From Halichoerus grypus (Eukaryota; Chordata; Mammalia; Carnivora; Phocidae), in the NCBI RefSeq assembly GCF_964656455.1, contig NC_135715.1, positions 38,636,603 to 38,700,602 on the forward strand: a stretch of DNA of 64,000 nucleotides. Direction: 5' to 3'. A program made the position numbers and the translations under genes. The notes under the pieces are model-generated. The model made no database searches. It worked only from the letters and a program-made list of their open reading frames with translations, and was not told where the DNA came from. Every line of letters starts with the position of its first letter. Within the stretch, counting starts at the first letter, position 1. Shown piece by piece: positions 36,646 to 49,530 of the stretch.

Positions 36646-37499
36646 TTTTTTATTATCATAACTATTAATTACCCTAGCAAGGTGGAAATCAGGAAGCAAT
36701 TTTAAAAAGTGCTCCAACCCTGCTGTCTAAACTCGAGCCTATAGTCGTTCTATTTATGAAATTGTTTCTTAGGATGATTGAAATGTAGAACATTTGTCTC
36801 TAATAATCTGATTAATGTTGGAAGCTTAAACGTATGACAGACTAAAGTGAATATGAACAAATTCAAAGGTTGTGGCTGCCATCACAGATTCTTGGGCATG
36901 TAAGCTAAAATCTGTATGTACCCGTAAGAGAACGACACTGACAGCAAGTCGTACAAGTCATGGCAGTCCTCATATTCAACAAAACATGATAATATTTGTA
37001 GTTGGAGTTTTATAAACTTTAGCTTTTGTAATTTCGAACAGTGTAGATTTAAATTGGCAAAATCTATACCATATCAGCTTCATCTCTTGCATTTTTCATG
37101 AGGGTTTTTGTGTAGATAAAACATAGATTTTGTTTTGAATTTCAGTTTTATGTACTTTTATAATATTTAAGTCATTTAAATAAAGAACATATGTGATTTT
37201 AAATTTCATTGCACCAAAGGGATGTAGAATTTATTTAAATTAATACTTGAGTTCAAACATGTTATGAATTTACAAATTCATTGGAGGAGGAACAAAGTGA
37301 AACACTGTAGGAAGCGTTCAAAGGAGAAAGAAGTTGAAACTGAGTCATTTTATAACCACTGCCACATATAACATCAAGGATTGAGGAAAAGTACAATTAA
37401 GTTCTAAAAATGATAACACACTTTTAGATCTACAGTCTCTCTAATGTTCAAGAAAAATAATTTCAGAGAAGATTATAGAATTACTTTATGTGAACACTG
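36646..37499. other. AT-rich DNA without recognised gene
   Basis: Nothing recognisable. Confidence 0.5.
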
Positions 37500-37640
37500 G
37501 TTCTATCAGCTCCTAGCTGTGTGACCTAGACCAAGTGATTTAACCTACCTATATTTCCATTTTTTAATCTATAAAGTAGTACTTGTCTCAGGTTATTCGT
37601 AAGAGTTAACAAATGTGAGCATCTAAAATGTGATTGATTC
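37500..37640 (+). repeat. MIR fragment, sense
   Basis: 'cagctcctagctgtgtgacc', 'tagaccaagtgatttaacct' and 'ttttttaatctataaagtag' give the MIR core in the correct order and spacing. Confidence 0.75.
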
Positions 37641-38044
37641 AAGCCTTTTGTGATTGGAATACACCCTCGATGTAATAGCATATGTTCTTTTTCTCATATT
37701 TCCATCAAGCTTAGCAATTTTCCTTCATTTTTCTTCTTCAGCATTTCAGAACTTCATTGTAATTTTATACAACCTTTGCTTTTATAGCTGGTAACACTTA
37801 GTATAGTTAATACTATTTTTTCTCTTAAAGTTGCACAACATTCTTTATTCACCCTCCAGTGAATCTATAAATTCCTAACCTTTAAAATGCCTGCCACGTG
37901 GTAAGCACATGGTGAGTACCAAATAAGAAACAAATAGCATCATTATTTTTAAGTTCAGTGAAAGATTATGCCTTCTGATGGATGTTTAATCCAAGTGTTT
38001 ACAGTCAAGAAACATGTATTCAATAATGAAATTTTACAGTAGTG

Positions 38045-38220
38045 CCCCAAATTCCTCCTATTTAAAGTGTTGATGAGGACCAGCAACATAAGCATTACTT
38101 GAAAGCATGTTAGAAATGGAGACTATCAGGTCCCACTTCAGAAGTAATGAATCAGATGTATTTTCACAAGTTCCCCCAGATAATCCACATAAATATTAAA
38201 ATTTGAGAAAGACTGCCCTA
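38045..38220. repeat. MER5A-like hAT fragment
   Basis: 'agcaacataagcattacttg', 'aaagcatgttagaaatggag', 'aggtcccacttcagaagtaa' and 'tgaatcagatg', ending in 'aatttgagaaagactgc', resemble MER5A (CAGCATCACCTGGGA ... TTAGAAATGCA ... GGCCCCACCCCAGACCTACTGAATCAGA ... TTTGAGAAGCACTG). This is a nonautonomous Charlie-type DNA transposon fossil. Confidence 0.65.
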
Positions 38221-39456
38221 AAACATTCTTGTCCAACATTAGTCATCATTTAATCCACCCTTTCAACAGATACTTAGCAAGAGTCTATTTTGGTTTCTCA
38301 AATTTTTCTATTCTAATCATTTGAGGTGATGGTCAATGCAAAGAGGGCAAAGGTTGATATGGAATGACCACACTAAGACCTCTGCAGACTAATTAACATC
38401 TTAGCTTGAGCTAGGGGAGAGGTCACAGAAGGAATTAAGAAAAATAAGGACAATCCTGTGAATTTGGGATGCTAGTAAATTGACCCATGACAGGTGTGAC
38501 TGATTGTACTTACAGGTACACTAAAAGCTCCAGGAACAAACTGGGTAAAGAAGTGACACCAAGTATGGACTTGGTACTTTTTGCCCCACTTCAAAAGGTA
38601 CCAAAAAATAATGTTAAAATGCAGGTAAATGTGGGGGAGAATATTCATGTTCTAGAGGGCTCATTATTTGACCAAAGAGGTTCTTTTTAAAAGTAGCTTC
38701 CCTTGTGTATTTAGCATAATTTCATTTGTAACATGTGACTAAATAGTTCTATTTCAGGAGTTAGTTATTTGTTACAGTATGGCTTTTTATAAAAGGAAAT
38801 TACATAATTTTCACAAAACTCTATATTGATTGAAGGCAGAATGCAAATTTGCTTATCCTTCATATATATTCATGGCCTAGTACATTACATGGATATGGTG
38901 TATGTTCAGAAAAAAATTGTTCAATAAAAATTTATTGAATGGAACTTGACTGAAGCCTTTGGATTCATTCACAAGAGACATTAAGTTCTTCAGATAAATT
39001 ACTGCAATCTCATCATTGAAGAAAGGACAATTGAGGGTTTTTAAATAAATAGCAAACTTAGAAAAAGCCAAATAAAAATATAATTTATATAAACAAGCAA
39101 TTATATTTCTGTACTTGTATATAATTAAAGTGAAAAAGAAGACAAGTGATATTTGAATCTCTAATTATATGTCCTCCACACACACTGTTCCTTCTTGTTG
39201 TTATAATATTCTGCCTCTGAGTGAGGATTTGGATATTAGAAAATAGTGCAGACAGTATTAATGATTTTTATTCTTCCTTCTTTTGGCATATATAGCCTAA
39301 AACAACCTTAAAACTTTCTTAGGTGAAAAAAAAATTGAATGAAGGCAATGAATACACAAAAGAAGACAGAGTGTGTCTATTTTATATAGAGTAGATTCTG
39401 TCATCTCTCTAGTTATATTATCTAATTTTATAGCTACCATTCTTCTTCCATGCCAC
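38221..39456. other. AT-rich DNA; possible L2 remnants, no gene
   Basis: No gene found. Possible worn L2 3' ends lie at 38250-38290 and 38875-38945 ('ttcaataaaaatttattgaa', then 'tggaac'). Confidence 0.45.
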
Positions 39457-39473
39457 AAATTAAATATGATTCT

Positions 39474-39583
39474 GGGGCATCTGGCTGGCTCAGTCGGTAT
39501 AGAGCATGTGACTCTTGACCTTGGGGTTGTAAGTTCAAGCCCCACGTTGGGTGTAGAGATCACTTAAACATAAAATCTTTTAA
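39474..39583 (+). mobile_element. Short Can-SINE variant, sense, with target duplication
   Basis: This 110-bp element has the tRNA-like head (ggggcatctggctggctcag), then 'gagcatgtgactcttgacct', 'tggggttgtaagttcaagcc' (B-box-like GTTCAAGCC) and 'tgtagagatcacttaaacat', then 'aaaatctttt'. The CT-rich middle found in the other copies is absent. A perfect 17-bp duplication, aaattaaatatgattct, lies at 39457-39473 and 39584-39600. It is a SINE, not a tRNA gene. Confidence 0.93.
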
Positions 39584-39600
39584 AAATTAAATATGATTCT

Positions 39601-41329
39601 ATTATTAATATTAGAAATACTTGAAATATTAATTCAAATGTCAGAGACTTCCATGACAATCATTGACTTCCTTATAGTGTTCTTTTCATTGGAATATAGC
39701 TAGAATTGTGTTTCTAAGCTGCTCAGTAATATTTTTTAAACATATGTTTGATAATGCAACCAGTCTCACAGAATTCAGAATGCCCTGTTCTCAACTCAAG
39801 TACTCTGAACCCTAATATTATGTATATTTCAAATTATTAAACACTTCGTTTTCTGCTGGATGAAGTGACAATTATACTCTCATGCCAAGTCTTCTTAAGA
39901 CCTCTTAGGACATAGCAATAACTCTCCATTTTTAGGGGAGAACAAGTGGCCAGTCTGTCAAAAGTTTAAACATTATTAGTAGAAAACATAAATAAATAGA
40001 TGAATAAATGAATAGACATTATTAGTTGAGATACTTAGCTCATCATTAGGGTTTTCTTATGACTTTTGCCAAAATTCTAAGTTATTTTATATCAGCCTTA
40101 TAAGGAAAAATCAGGATGAAGATATAAAAGAAAAAAAAAAACCCTCTTTTATCACTACTGAATTGTCCATGAAAGTTGAATCACTGGGACATAGTAGATG
40201 CTTGATAAAATTTGGTGAATGAATGGATGGCCTGCAGACTAATCTTGATATAGGATATTATCTGAATTTGTTTGCATACCCATTTCTAGAAGTTGGGTAA
40301 AACTGAACTGCAGTCTAAAATGATTTGAGATCCAAGAAACATGGGTTAATATAGCATATTAAATAACACTATGACCTCATCCACAGAACTAGAGATAAAT
40401 GTCACATCAAGCCATTCAAGCAGAAATTCTTGTTCTTTAGACAGTAACTCTAGGAGGAAAAAAAAACCCAAAATGATGAAATAGACCAAATCCCCTATCT
40501 TTCACATTGCAGAGTAGCTGCAATTCCTAATAGTGAGGCTCAGCAGCTTTTGGGCTGATCAGGCTATTTTGGTGCTATATCAAGAGAAAATTTTGACAGT
40601 CTTGGCTCGCAATTTAACCTCATTCAGAACTGTTACAATCTGGTGGGGGAATATCCACGGAATACCAACCATCTATCTTGTTTTAAAACCAGCCATTCTC
40701 TCATAAATAATAGCTGTATTTCATGCGTGATCCTTTTTTTGTTCTCTGGCGGCAGAGGCAGCCAACTAAGCAACAGAGGAAGCAAAAGTAAACTAGCATA
40801 TTCCCAGTTCTTTTGGCATCACTGATGAAAATGTCTATGATGCTTATGATGATCCAAAAGACATCAGAAGAAAAATTGTGTTGGCTTGTGTTGTATAAGT
40901 AAAGTGTGTGTAACAGGAGGATGGAGCATGGACAGCCAATGTTTGCCAATTGAGAACAAAGCTTGGAGGGAGAATGTGTTATGGTGCCGCACCGTGCTGC
41001 AGTTCACGGAGACTAAGAGATGAGCATTGAAAATATTTTTAACACTCAGAACTTGCATTTACCATTTATATTCTAGTAATGGTTGAATTACTTACTATAT
41101 TAAAATTTATTTCTTAAGGAAGATTAGAAAGTATAAACCTTTCTCTCTGTAGATTAGAATAAAATGGGGTTTTCGACATATTTGTAAAATTGGTACTAAG
41201 AAGATTTATTCCTATATCCTTTAATCTTTGCTCTCGTGGAGCATATCAACTACTTTTCTAAGGCCTACAACTAAGAATCCTAGTGGAGGGTTTTAGCACA
41301 GGGACTAGTAAAGCCCCTTCTTTGAAATA
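39601..41329. other. AT-rich DNA; unassigned patch near 40.7-41.05 kb
   Basis: No gene called. A likely L2 3' remnant lies at about 40185-40230. The patch 40735-41050 is less AT-rich and is followed near 41010 by 'ccgtgctgcagttcacggag'. It includes a short open stretch at about 40810-40900 but no recognised domain. Confidence 0.4.
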
Positions 41330-42339
41330 CAGGCAGTCCTGGTGTTACACACTGGAGAAGGACCTTAAAAATGACTGTTAGCTGAGGTTCTGCAAACAGG
41401 TCTTAATAATTGATGGGAAAAATACAATTGTTCTGTCACTTTTTTCCCCAAACACTGAAAACTCTCTTCCTGATGGCCATACAGGTATAGGGAAATGAGC
41501 AAATGGTAAAACTACTATTTATTTAGTACACTGTAATTTAAAACCTCAGAAACATTGAGGATTAAAGTATTTTGTTTCTTTGTGAAACAAAACAAAACAA
41601 AAACAAAAACTTACCAAGAGTAATTTAAAGAGTGCTTACCTTTTTCATCTCATCATAGAATTTGAGTAGCATCTTTTCTATGTCTTAGTGAATTGTCATG
41701 CTCCTTTACAAGTGTGGATCAGCTAGCGACATTTTATCCATTGCAGTCTCAGTGGTTTAGAGTCTCTGAGAGTTCCATTATTGTGACCTTTTTGCCAGAG
41801 TCACTTCTTCCAGGACATCGTCATCCTCTCCTTCACAGCTACTTCTCTCAGTTACGTTAATTATTTTGCCTTCCCTAAGTTCCTCTAGCTGTAGATCTAA
41901 AGTCTCCTGAACAGTAACAGGATCAACACCCCACACTCAGTTTTCTTCTATAACTCATTTATATTCTATCCAAATTTTACTTGTGATGCTATCACTTTTT
42001 CTTTGCTGTACTTTCATCTTTGTTGGCCAATTGCTTCTTTCAGTTACCCATTTCTATAAAATGTCACGTGGGTTTATCACTGGGACACAGAAGGCAATAG
42101 GACTATATGCTTTGCTGTCTGTGCATTTTGAAAGAAGTACCAAGATTGGTCACTGATGAATACATAGTGATTTGTGGACTGAACAGCTAGCAACAAAGTT
42201 TGTACTGTGCAACTTTACAAACTGTATGTCAGCCACTGTGGTATCTGAAATCTGAGCCATGTTGTTGGGACACTGGTGTTATTTAAATCACGGTAACTAC
42301 AATTCATACATATAGGGAATGTATAAATGACCCTGCCTG
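41330..42339. mobile_element. TA-flanked DNA transposon fossil, Tc1/mariner (Tigger)-like
   Basis: The left end CAGGCAGTCCTGGTGTTACAC and the right end (reverse complement CAGGCAGGGTCATTTATAC) share a terminal inverted CAGGCAG. Both are bordered by a TA dinucleotide (41328-41329 and 42340-42341), the target duplication of Tc1/mariner/pogo elements. The length, about 1.01 kb, suits an internally deleted copy. The middle is AT-rich and without open frames. The family is inferred from the ends only. Confidence 0.6.
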
Positions 42340-42341
42340 TA

Positions 42342-45300
42342 TAGATAATTTGTTAATCAGTTACATGATTTAAGATGCTTTATACCTGTAGAATAAATTC
42401 TTTTAGGTTCTTTATTAAAAATAAAAACATTAAACAGCCTATAGGGGATATATGGTTTGTTCTCAACCATAGTTATGCCTATATAGAATTTGCCTGAGTA
42501 GAGTGTTAACATTTTCCATAGTTATAAAGATGATTAGAAAGAAAACTGTAGATTATATCCAGCTTGGTCTCACAGAATTGGCTGCTAGGGTCCTTTGGGG
42601 TCAAGGAGCATTTTGTTTTGTTTTGTCTTGTTTTTCACCTTACAGATAGAGAAACTGCACTTTAACAAATGACCTGTAGAAGTGATGAGGCTCTGGGGTA
42701 TTCATTCTTGTTAACTAGGCTAATAAGAAAATACTAATCTGTCGACACCAACTGGTTGTTGGCATTTGGCAATTCCTTTGGACAAACTCATTCAGTTAAG
42801 AATTGAGTTCATTTATTGGAATATTGCCTATTAGTTACAGAAATTGAATATATTAAGAGTTAAATCTCAAAGTATTTTCTTCAATCAAATAAGCATACTC
42901 AATAATTTGTCTCTCCTTATTTGAGAAATATTTCTCTTTAGATCATGGTATCACTTAATAAAATAAGCACTTTATAACCTTGGTGTGAAATAAGTATTGA
43001 CAAACTTTAAGTTTCCAATGCTTGTTTGTCAACAGTGCTTATTAGTGACCAAAATTAATTCATTTTTAACCCTTCCCTTGTAAATACTTGAACTTTACAG
43101 TTCATATGGCAATATTCTACATATATTTGAAATTGCCTGCACGTTGTATGTGTATATTGTTTCTTTAGCTTTTCTTTTGCTTCCTTTAGTTATTTTTGTG
43201 GTTGTTGTTGATAATCTTTCTTTAAGGACCTACAGTATTGCTCCTTGTAGAGAATAGGAAGCTCCTTAGCATTCTCAAGGGCAATATTTACAGAACACTG
43301 CCTTGATTATTTTTGTACTGGGAATATTTCCATCAGGAAGCCATTTCAAATTGTTGATGTAAGTCTTCATTCATAGAATGACTTTTTCCTCTGAAAGGAA
43401 AACACAGAAAGTAAAATTTTATAACTTTTGACCCCCCCATAGTGAGGGTATGTGTTAATAAAACTTATAACTTCTAATCAGTATATATACTCCCAATTCT
43501 AAGATTAATGACAACATATACCAGGAACTAGTGAGGCATAAACTTTAAATATAGGCCCTACATTTAGATGGGACTTGTATGGGCTAGAAAATTAAAACAG
43601 ACTAAAATTCTCTTTCAAACTAAATTGTCAACCTGTTTCAAAATGAGTGTTCCCAAGACTTGGTAATAAATTGAGTTGCATCATGTTTATATTGGGAATC
43701 TTATAAGGGCAGGTTTCAAACCAGCCTCCTCGGGTGTTACATGGATGCAGCTCTCAGAGTGTCTTGTACTAACATGATGTATACTCTGACATGTTCCATT
43801 TAAGGAGTCCTTTGAGCTCATTTTTGTGCTGCCCACTTCCTTGTCAACTTTTTTTCTTATTACTAAATGAACAACACTCTTGATTTAAAAAACAAACAAA
43901 AAACGCATATTGGGCTCATGATGTCTCATAAAGATACTTAGTAATGAAAAGCCACAAAAGTGATTATTTTCCTATAATTCTCTGTATATACTTTATTTTA
44001 AACAGTCATAATTTCCTTTTCCCAGCTGTAGGCTGATATTTTAAATTAATATATAGACCCTCTTTTCTTAATAATGCTAGTGACACATTTTTTGTTGCTC
44101 TCTCTAATTAGTTATTTAAGGCTGATATAGGAATGCTTCCCACTAGACATCACTAAATGTACCTAACCCAGTTATGTTTCCAGACTGACTTTTGTTATTG
44201 TAACATGATTAAAATACCACATTAATTATGCAAAGCTTTATAAAATGGAATTCAACAGAGGTAATAAATGCATATTAATAAAGCATAAATTATTAATCTG
44301 TATATTCTGTTGAATGAGATGCAGAATATATTTTCAATTCATAGAGATTAACTGTACTTTTTATACAGTTATTATCTTTAATCTTATCCAGCTAAAAAAA
44401 GAAAACCTTTTTCTTGGTTAACCAGGATTCAAGATCATTGTCATTAATTTTATTTTAGCTTTATAATCTAATTTGAATAATTACTTGGTACATTGGAGAG
44501 CTCCAGAGACATTCTAGTATTTTTTTAGACTTGGGTTTTCATTTCACAAAGAACAAGTAGAAATCGATGTCTGAAAAGACAGAGTTTCGGAAGTTTGCTG
44601 GTAATTTTTATCTAAACATAGCATTGTAAAATTATTTGGTCTGTATATTTAGGAATTTATAAATGGGTATTGCTCTGAGAACATATATTTGTGATTTTTT
44701 TTTTTTTTTTTTGAAGAGGCAACAGAGACCTGGGGATGATAAAAAGTACCATTTGTAAATTTGGCTTTTTAACTAGGTAGTTTTTCTCCAAAATCTGAGA
44801 AAAACTTTGAAATCTAGAATAAGGGATAGTAGAAGACAAAAATGATGAAATAATTGGTGAAGTTTTGATTTAAAAGTTAAACCACAACTCAGAGAAATAT
44901 TAAGCAAAATTAAGCAAAATTCATGAGTGTACAACACCTAAATTATATCTTGTCGGAGGCCAAACAGGATCACTGATTAAAAGAAAGTTAAGAAAAAACT
45001 GACAAAGTAAAATAGTTGAACTCCTAGTCCTAGTCAGTCTCCAGGAAACTATTCAGTAGAGTACAAATGTTACATTTCAGATATTAATAATAAATTTAAT
45101 ACTAAAGTTAGGACAGGATTTTACCATTTTAAGAACAAAAAATTTGCAGTACAGGGAAGTGAATGCAGATTACATTTGTAGGGTTTCAACATACCCCAAA
45201 ATTAATCATATAAAACAACATCCTGTTCTATGAGACTGTCATTAACCACAGATGGTACTTGCTTAAATGCACGACAAAACAACACAAACAAAAATCATTA

Positions 45301-45870
45301 CATTGCTTAAAGTATTATCACCACAAGTAACCGTTTATTACACATAATTCATTCTTGAATTACCAATGTTCTCTATATCCTTGTCTTTTCATTTCTTTGA
45401 GTCAGTCTTACTATTTCCAATATAATAAATTGAACAATGTTTAAACTCCAGGACAATTAGGTATAGGTATTCCTTTTTTCCAAAATTAAATCAGAGATTT
45501 CTTTTATCATCACTACTACCTCATTATAAGTGTACCTCACATTAAGTTAGATAGATTGACAATGCTTTAATGGTTTGCTAATCAATAAGTTACTGTACTT
45601 TTTGCAAAATAATGAAGTTTATTTCATTAGATTTTATAACAAGATCACACAAATAATTTCAGGTGTTTATAATGCACCGATACATGTATCACACCTAATA
45701 TAAATAAATATTCTCCACAAATGGGTTAATTCATAGGTTGTGCTTTTGTTGACACTTCTATTATCCACTCAGCACTGACTGTATTTGTTGACTACCATCC
45801 TAATAGGCTGTTAACACTGGGTAGTTGATTTCAAGGCAGTTTGCCTAAATATTAAAAATTTGCTTTTATT
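42342..45870. other. AT-rich DNA without recognised gene
   Basis: I see no gene. An AAAAC-type run lies at 43889-43904 and a T-run of 17 at 44696-44712. A repeated word 'aagcaaaattaagcaaaatt' lies at about 44902. Confidence 0.5.
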
Positions 45871-46060
45871 GGGTGCCCGGGTGGCACAGTTGGTTAAGCA
45901 TCTGCTTTTGGCTCAGGTCACGATTCCAGGGTCTCTGGGAAGGAGCCCCACATCAGGTTCCCTGCTCAGTGGGGAGTCTGCTTCTCCCTCTCTTTCTACC
46001 CTTCCCCCCTGCTCATACTCTCTCCATCTGTCTCTCAAATAAATAAAATCTTTAAAAAAA
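45871..46060 (+). mobile_element. Can-SINE, sense
   Basis: The head gggtgcccgggtggcacag is followed by the complete body and a 'tctcaaataaataaaatctt' tail. Flanking 'tttgcttttatt' and 'ttttgctttaattt' look like a worn target duplication. Confidence 0.94.
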
Positions 46061-46608
46061 TTTTTGCTTTAATTTTGTAATTCCTTCTGAAATCCCAAAT
46101 TGTTTTATTGATTTTGATTTGCTAATTCCCTTTAATGCAGAAAGTGGTCACAGTTACATGACAACAGCAGTAGACTGAAAACTAACACTTCATAGAAATA
46201 TAGTTTAATAAATGGCCAGTCAGAGTGGTACATAAAAAGGGACCTTTGAACATTGACTACCAGGCAAAAAATGTTGCTAATGTAGCCATGTGTCCATCAG
46301 AAATGTGATTTTGAAAGTTTTAACTCAAATAGCCTTTTCACACATTTTCCACTAAAATCCCAAAGTTGAGTTCTGAAGCCTATGTGAAATATATTAATAA
46401 GAATAAGATATTACAGTTTATTGGGTACTTGGTTAAAATTTTGAGTGCTTTGACAATGATTTAGGAATGATAAAATCATGTTTTAAATTAGTGCAAATTT
46501 TATTAATTTACCAAGATAGTGTTTCTTTTCCCACTTACGATAACACCTTTAGAATCAATTTTATGTTTCACACATTTAATCATATTTTTTAAATAGTCTC
46601 TTTTTAAT
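46061..46608. other. Unassigned AT-rich stretch
   Basis: Nothing recognisable. Confidence 0.5.
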
Positions 46609-46700
46609 TTTGTTTTTAAGTAATCCCAACAGGGGGCTGAACTCATAGCCCCGAGCTCAAGAGTCACATGCTCCACTGACTGAGTCAGTCAGGTGCCCCT
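46609..46700 (-). mobile_element. Short Can-SINE variant, antisense
   Basis: Reverse complement of the same short form as at 39474: 'taatcccaacagggggctga', 'actcatagccccgagctcaa', 'gagtcacatgctccactgac' and 'aggtgcccc'. It lacks the CT-rich middle. No clean duplication is visible. Confidence 0.88.
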
Positions 46701-47154
46701 CATCTCATCCTATTTTTAAGAGTAAAATAGTAATAGATTTCTGAATGTTATAATTTCTTAATATAACTTTTCTTTCCTACATGATAAATGTATCCTAACT
46801 GCCTTGCCTTTTGCACTCTTCCAAAATCCTTGATTCTAGTCCCCTCATGCTGATCTTTAGTATTTATTTAACATACTTTAGGGGGATGGTAATTATACTA
46901 CTTACATGCAGATTTTGTTAACCACCCATGAGCCTTCAACTTTGTCCACTATTGTAAAGTGATATTTTCTTAGTTTCTTATTTGTGGACCAGATCCAGAC
47001 TGGCCACTACATAACTGTAGTAGAACTGTTTTCTGATTTATTGGAATGTTACGAAAGATTTAGACATAAATGTGAAGAGGGGCTCTAGATCATAACTAGT
47101 ACTTTATTTTGATATGCTAGCCTCACTCTCTCTCTTAATAAAGGACCTTCAGCA
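46701..47154. other. Unassigned AT-rich stretch
   Basis: Nothing recognisable. Confidence 0.5.
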
Positions 47155-47290
47155 ATCTAATTCATCAAATACATATTGAATTTCTACAATGTCCAAGGTC
47201 CTGCGTTTACACTTTATGAAGATAAATAAGACATGGTTCCTGCCATCAAGAGGCTTAAAGTCCAATGGGAGGATGAGATATTATACAGGA
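47155..47290 (-). repeat. L2-like 3' fragment, antisense
   Basis: 'catcaaatacatattgaatt', 'tctacaatgtccaaggtcct', 'agataaataagacatggttc' and 'ctgccatcaagaggcttaaa' match the reverse-complement L2 3' order (TATTGAGCACCTACTATGTGCCAGGC ... GTCCCTGCCCTCAAGGAGCTCACAG). Confidence 0.65.
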
Positions 47291-48314
47291 AGAGCTATAA
47301 TAAAATATTTTTTATAAAAGTTCACAAGTTGGAGAGATTACACAGGGGATATATATGAGCCACAGCTGAGTCCTTGAATTTGCCACTTTATGGCCAAGTA
47401 AGATTTAGGCCAGTAGAAAGAGAAGGAAGGCATTGTAGGAAGAGCAAAGACTGGTTGAAATACATTAACACTTGTGATGATCAATGAACCAATATTCTAA
47501 CTTTGCAAGAGAAGCAGCAACAGGATCAGAAGAGATCTACAAGAGATTTATTGAAGGATAAAGAGGAAAGAGCTTGGGGAAGACAGAGAAAACCCAGAGG
47601 TCTCAAATTCAGGTCTCAAATCTGAGGTAGGTAAGGAGTTGGAGAGACTCAGGACTCAGTGCAGGTCTGAGAAAATCTTGGCCAGGCTAATGGCACAGCT
47701 GGGAGCCAAGGCACTGACACTAGTCCTCCTGCCACTGTTAGCCTTTGGTAGGAAGTAGCCCAGGGAACCTTGGCTTCAGTACCGATGGGCAGCCGCTAAA
47801 GACTATGCCCAACTGTGGCTCCTGTAGAAGTCTGAAGGAGATCTGAGTGGCTGATGTCCATTGACATCACAGCCATCTGGAAGAAAGCCAAGCAATTTTG
47901 TTAACTGGAACATACGGAATATGACACAGGTAAGGAGCTACCTCATGAGGGGTCTGAAATGTCATACTTTGCAATGTGTACTTTATCTAGTGGAAAGACA
48001 TTGAGAAGTTTTAGACATTTCTACAGAACTATCATTTAGAAAGAATTAGCATTTGGACCTATATCTAAATTAATATACACATAATGAATATTTATAAGGG
48101 GGCAGGTTGGCTGCACAGACTCAGTATCTGTTGTACTAACTCCACTGAAAAAAAAACGATGCCCTAAATATTAATACTAAAAGTTAATAGCTGTGAGTGA
48201 AATGCAATTGACAAAAGAATCAAAGACTCAGGGAGAGACAACAAGTAGAATTAAAGAATGGGAGGGAACAGACGTGATTCTGAATTTAAATTTCTCAAAG
48301 AATGTTAATGTCAT
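47291..48314. other. Unassigned stretch, less AT-rich
   Basis: No gene found. The interval 47500-47930 has a higher GC content and purine-rich words but no open frame or motif of note. Confidence 0.45.
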
Positions 48315-48900
48315 CCATTTACTCATTCAAAAAATATTTACTGAGCATCTACTATGTGCTGGATACTATTTTAGCCACCAAAGATCTGGCAGAGAACAAA
48401 AGGGACAAAAATTAAATTCCTTTTTAAAAGGAATTTACATTTGAGAGAGATGAGACTGAAAATAAAGGTAAGATTTTTATCAAGTGGTGATAAGTGTTAG
48501 GAGAAAAATCAAGCAGAGAGCACAGAAGTACCAGGGAGGTGAGGAGATTAGCTGCTCTTTAAAAATAGTGATCGGGGACACCTCATCAAAATGACATTTG
48601 AGAAACAAACACAGAAATAGCTGAAGATGCAGGCAAATGGATATCCGAGGAAGAGTGAGGGATAGAAGAAAAGCAACAAGGGGAAAGGCCCTGAGGTAAG
48701 AGCATTTCTGTCACATTCAGTAAACGCAAGGGAGCCAGGGAGATTGGAGAAAAGAGAGTGATAGAAAGTAGTGGGAGCCAATGCCAGAGAGTAGTGATGA
48801 TGATTATGGGGTGGGGGCAGGTATCTTTTATGACATCAAATTAAAGGTTGTTATTTTTGAACAGAGCAGTGACATGATCTCACTTTGGTCCTCATTCTGC
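48315..48900 (-). repeat. Ancient interspersed repeat, L2-like, antisense
   Basis: Starts with 'aatatttactgagcatctac', 'tatgtgctggatactatttt', continues with 'ggaaaggccctgaggtaaga', 'gggagccagggagattggag', and ends with 'gaacagagcagtgacatgat', 'ctcactttggtcctcattct'. This string order is typical of a very common mammalian LINE-derived repeat. I assign it to L2 with caution. Confidence 0.55.
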
Positions 48901-49369
48901 TTATTCTTTTGAGAAAAGACCACAGGAGAGCAATTTCAGAAACAGGACAACCTCATTTGAGGCTCTTCCATTACCAGGCAGGAGATGTTTAGTAATGAAT
49001 CTGGTGGGAAGAATTCAGATTTTGGATAAATTAATCAGACATGATCAGACATTAAACACTGATACCCTGTCACTTTTTGCACATTCACTTCTCAGAGTTT
49101 GAAGCAATGGCAATAAACATGTCTTAAGTTTCTTTGAATAGGACAATTAAACTCAATATTGTGCATACATTGAATGTAGCTGGTGATCAGTCTTGAATAA
49201 GACTTTCATTTCTCTTCCTTTAATCTTCTGAAAAGTAGCTTTGTTCCATGAAGTTTTATGATCAGTTCTATTAAAAGTTTTCATAGAAACTAAAGAAGAC
49301 TTTGTAGATGCAGATTCATTTGTCACAAACACTATTTCCTTTCCTCATAGTTTTGCTGTTGGTTTAAAA
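48901..49369. other. Unassigned AT-rich stretch
   Basis: Nothing recognisable. Confidence 0.5.
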
Positions 49370-49530
49370 AGCACTTCAGCTGAGAAGTCTTTCCTGACCG
49401 AAAGCCCACCACACCTGTGTTACCACTCTGTATGCATAGCCTATTTTTCCTGTTATGGCACCTATGCTTTGTAGTGCTTGCTGATTTAAACTTCTGTCTT
49501 CCTCTTAACTGACTAGCCCTTTCTATTGAA
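49370..49530 (+). repeat. L2-like fragment, sense
   Basis: 'gagaagtctttcctgaccga', 'aagcccaccacacctgtgtt', 'cctgttatggcacctatgct' and 'cttaactgactagccctttc' resemble the L2 3' region (AAGCCTTCCCTGACC ... CACTAGACTGTGAGC). Diverged. Confidence 0.5.
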
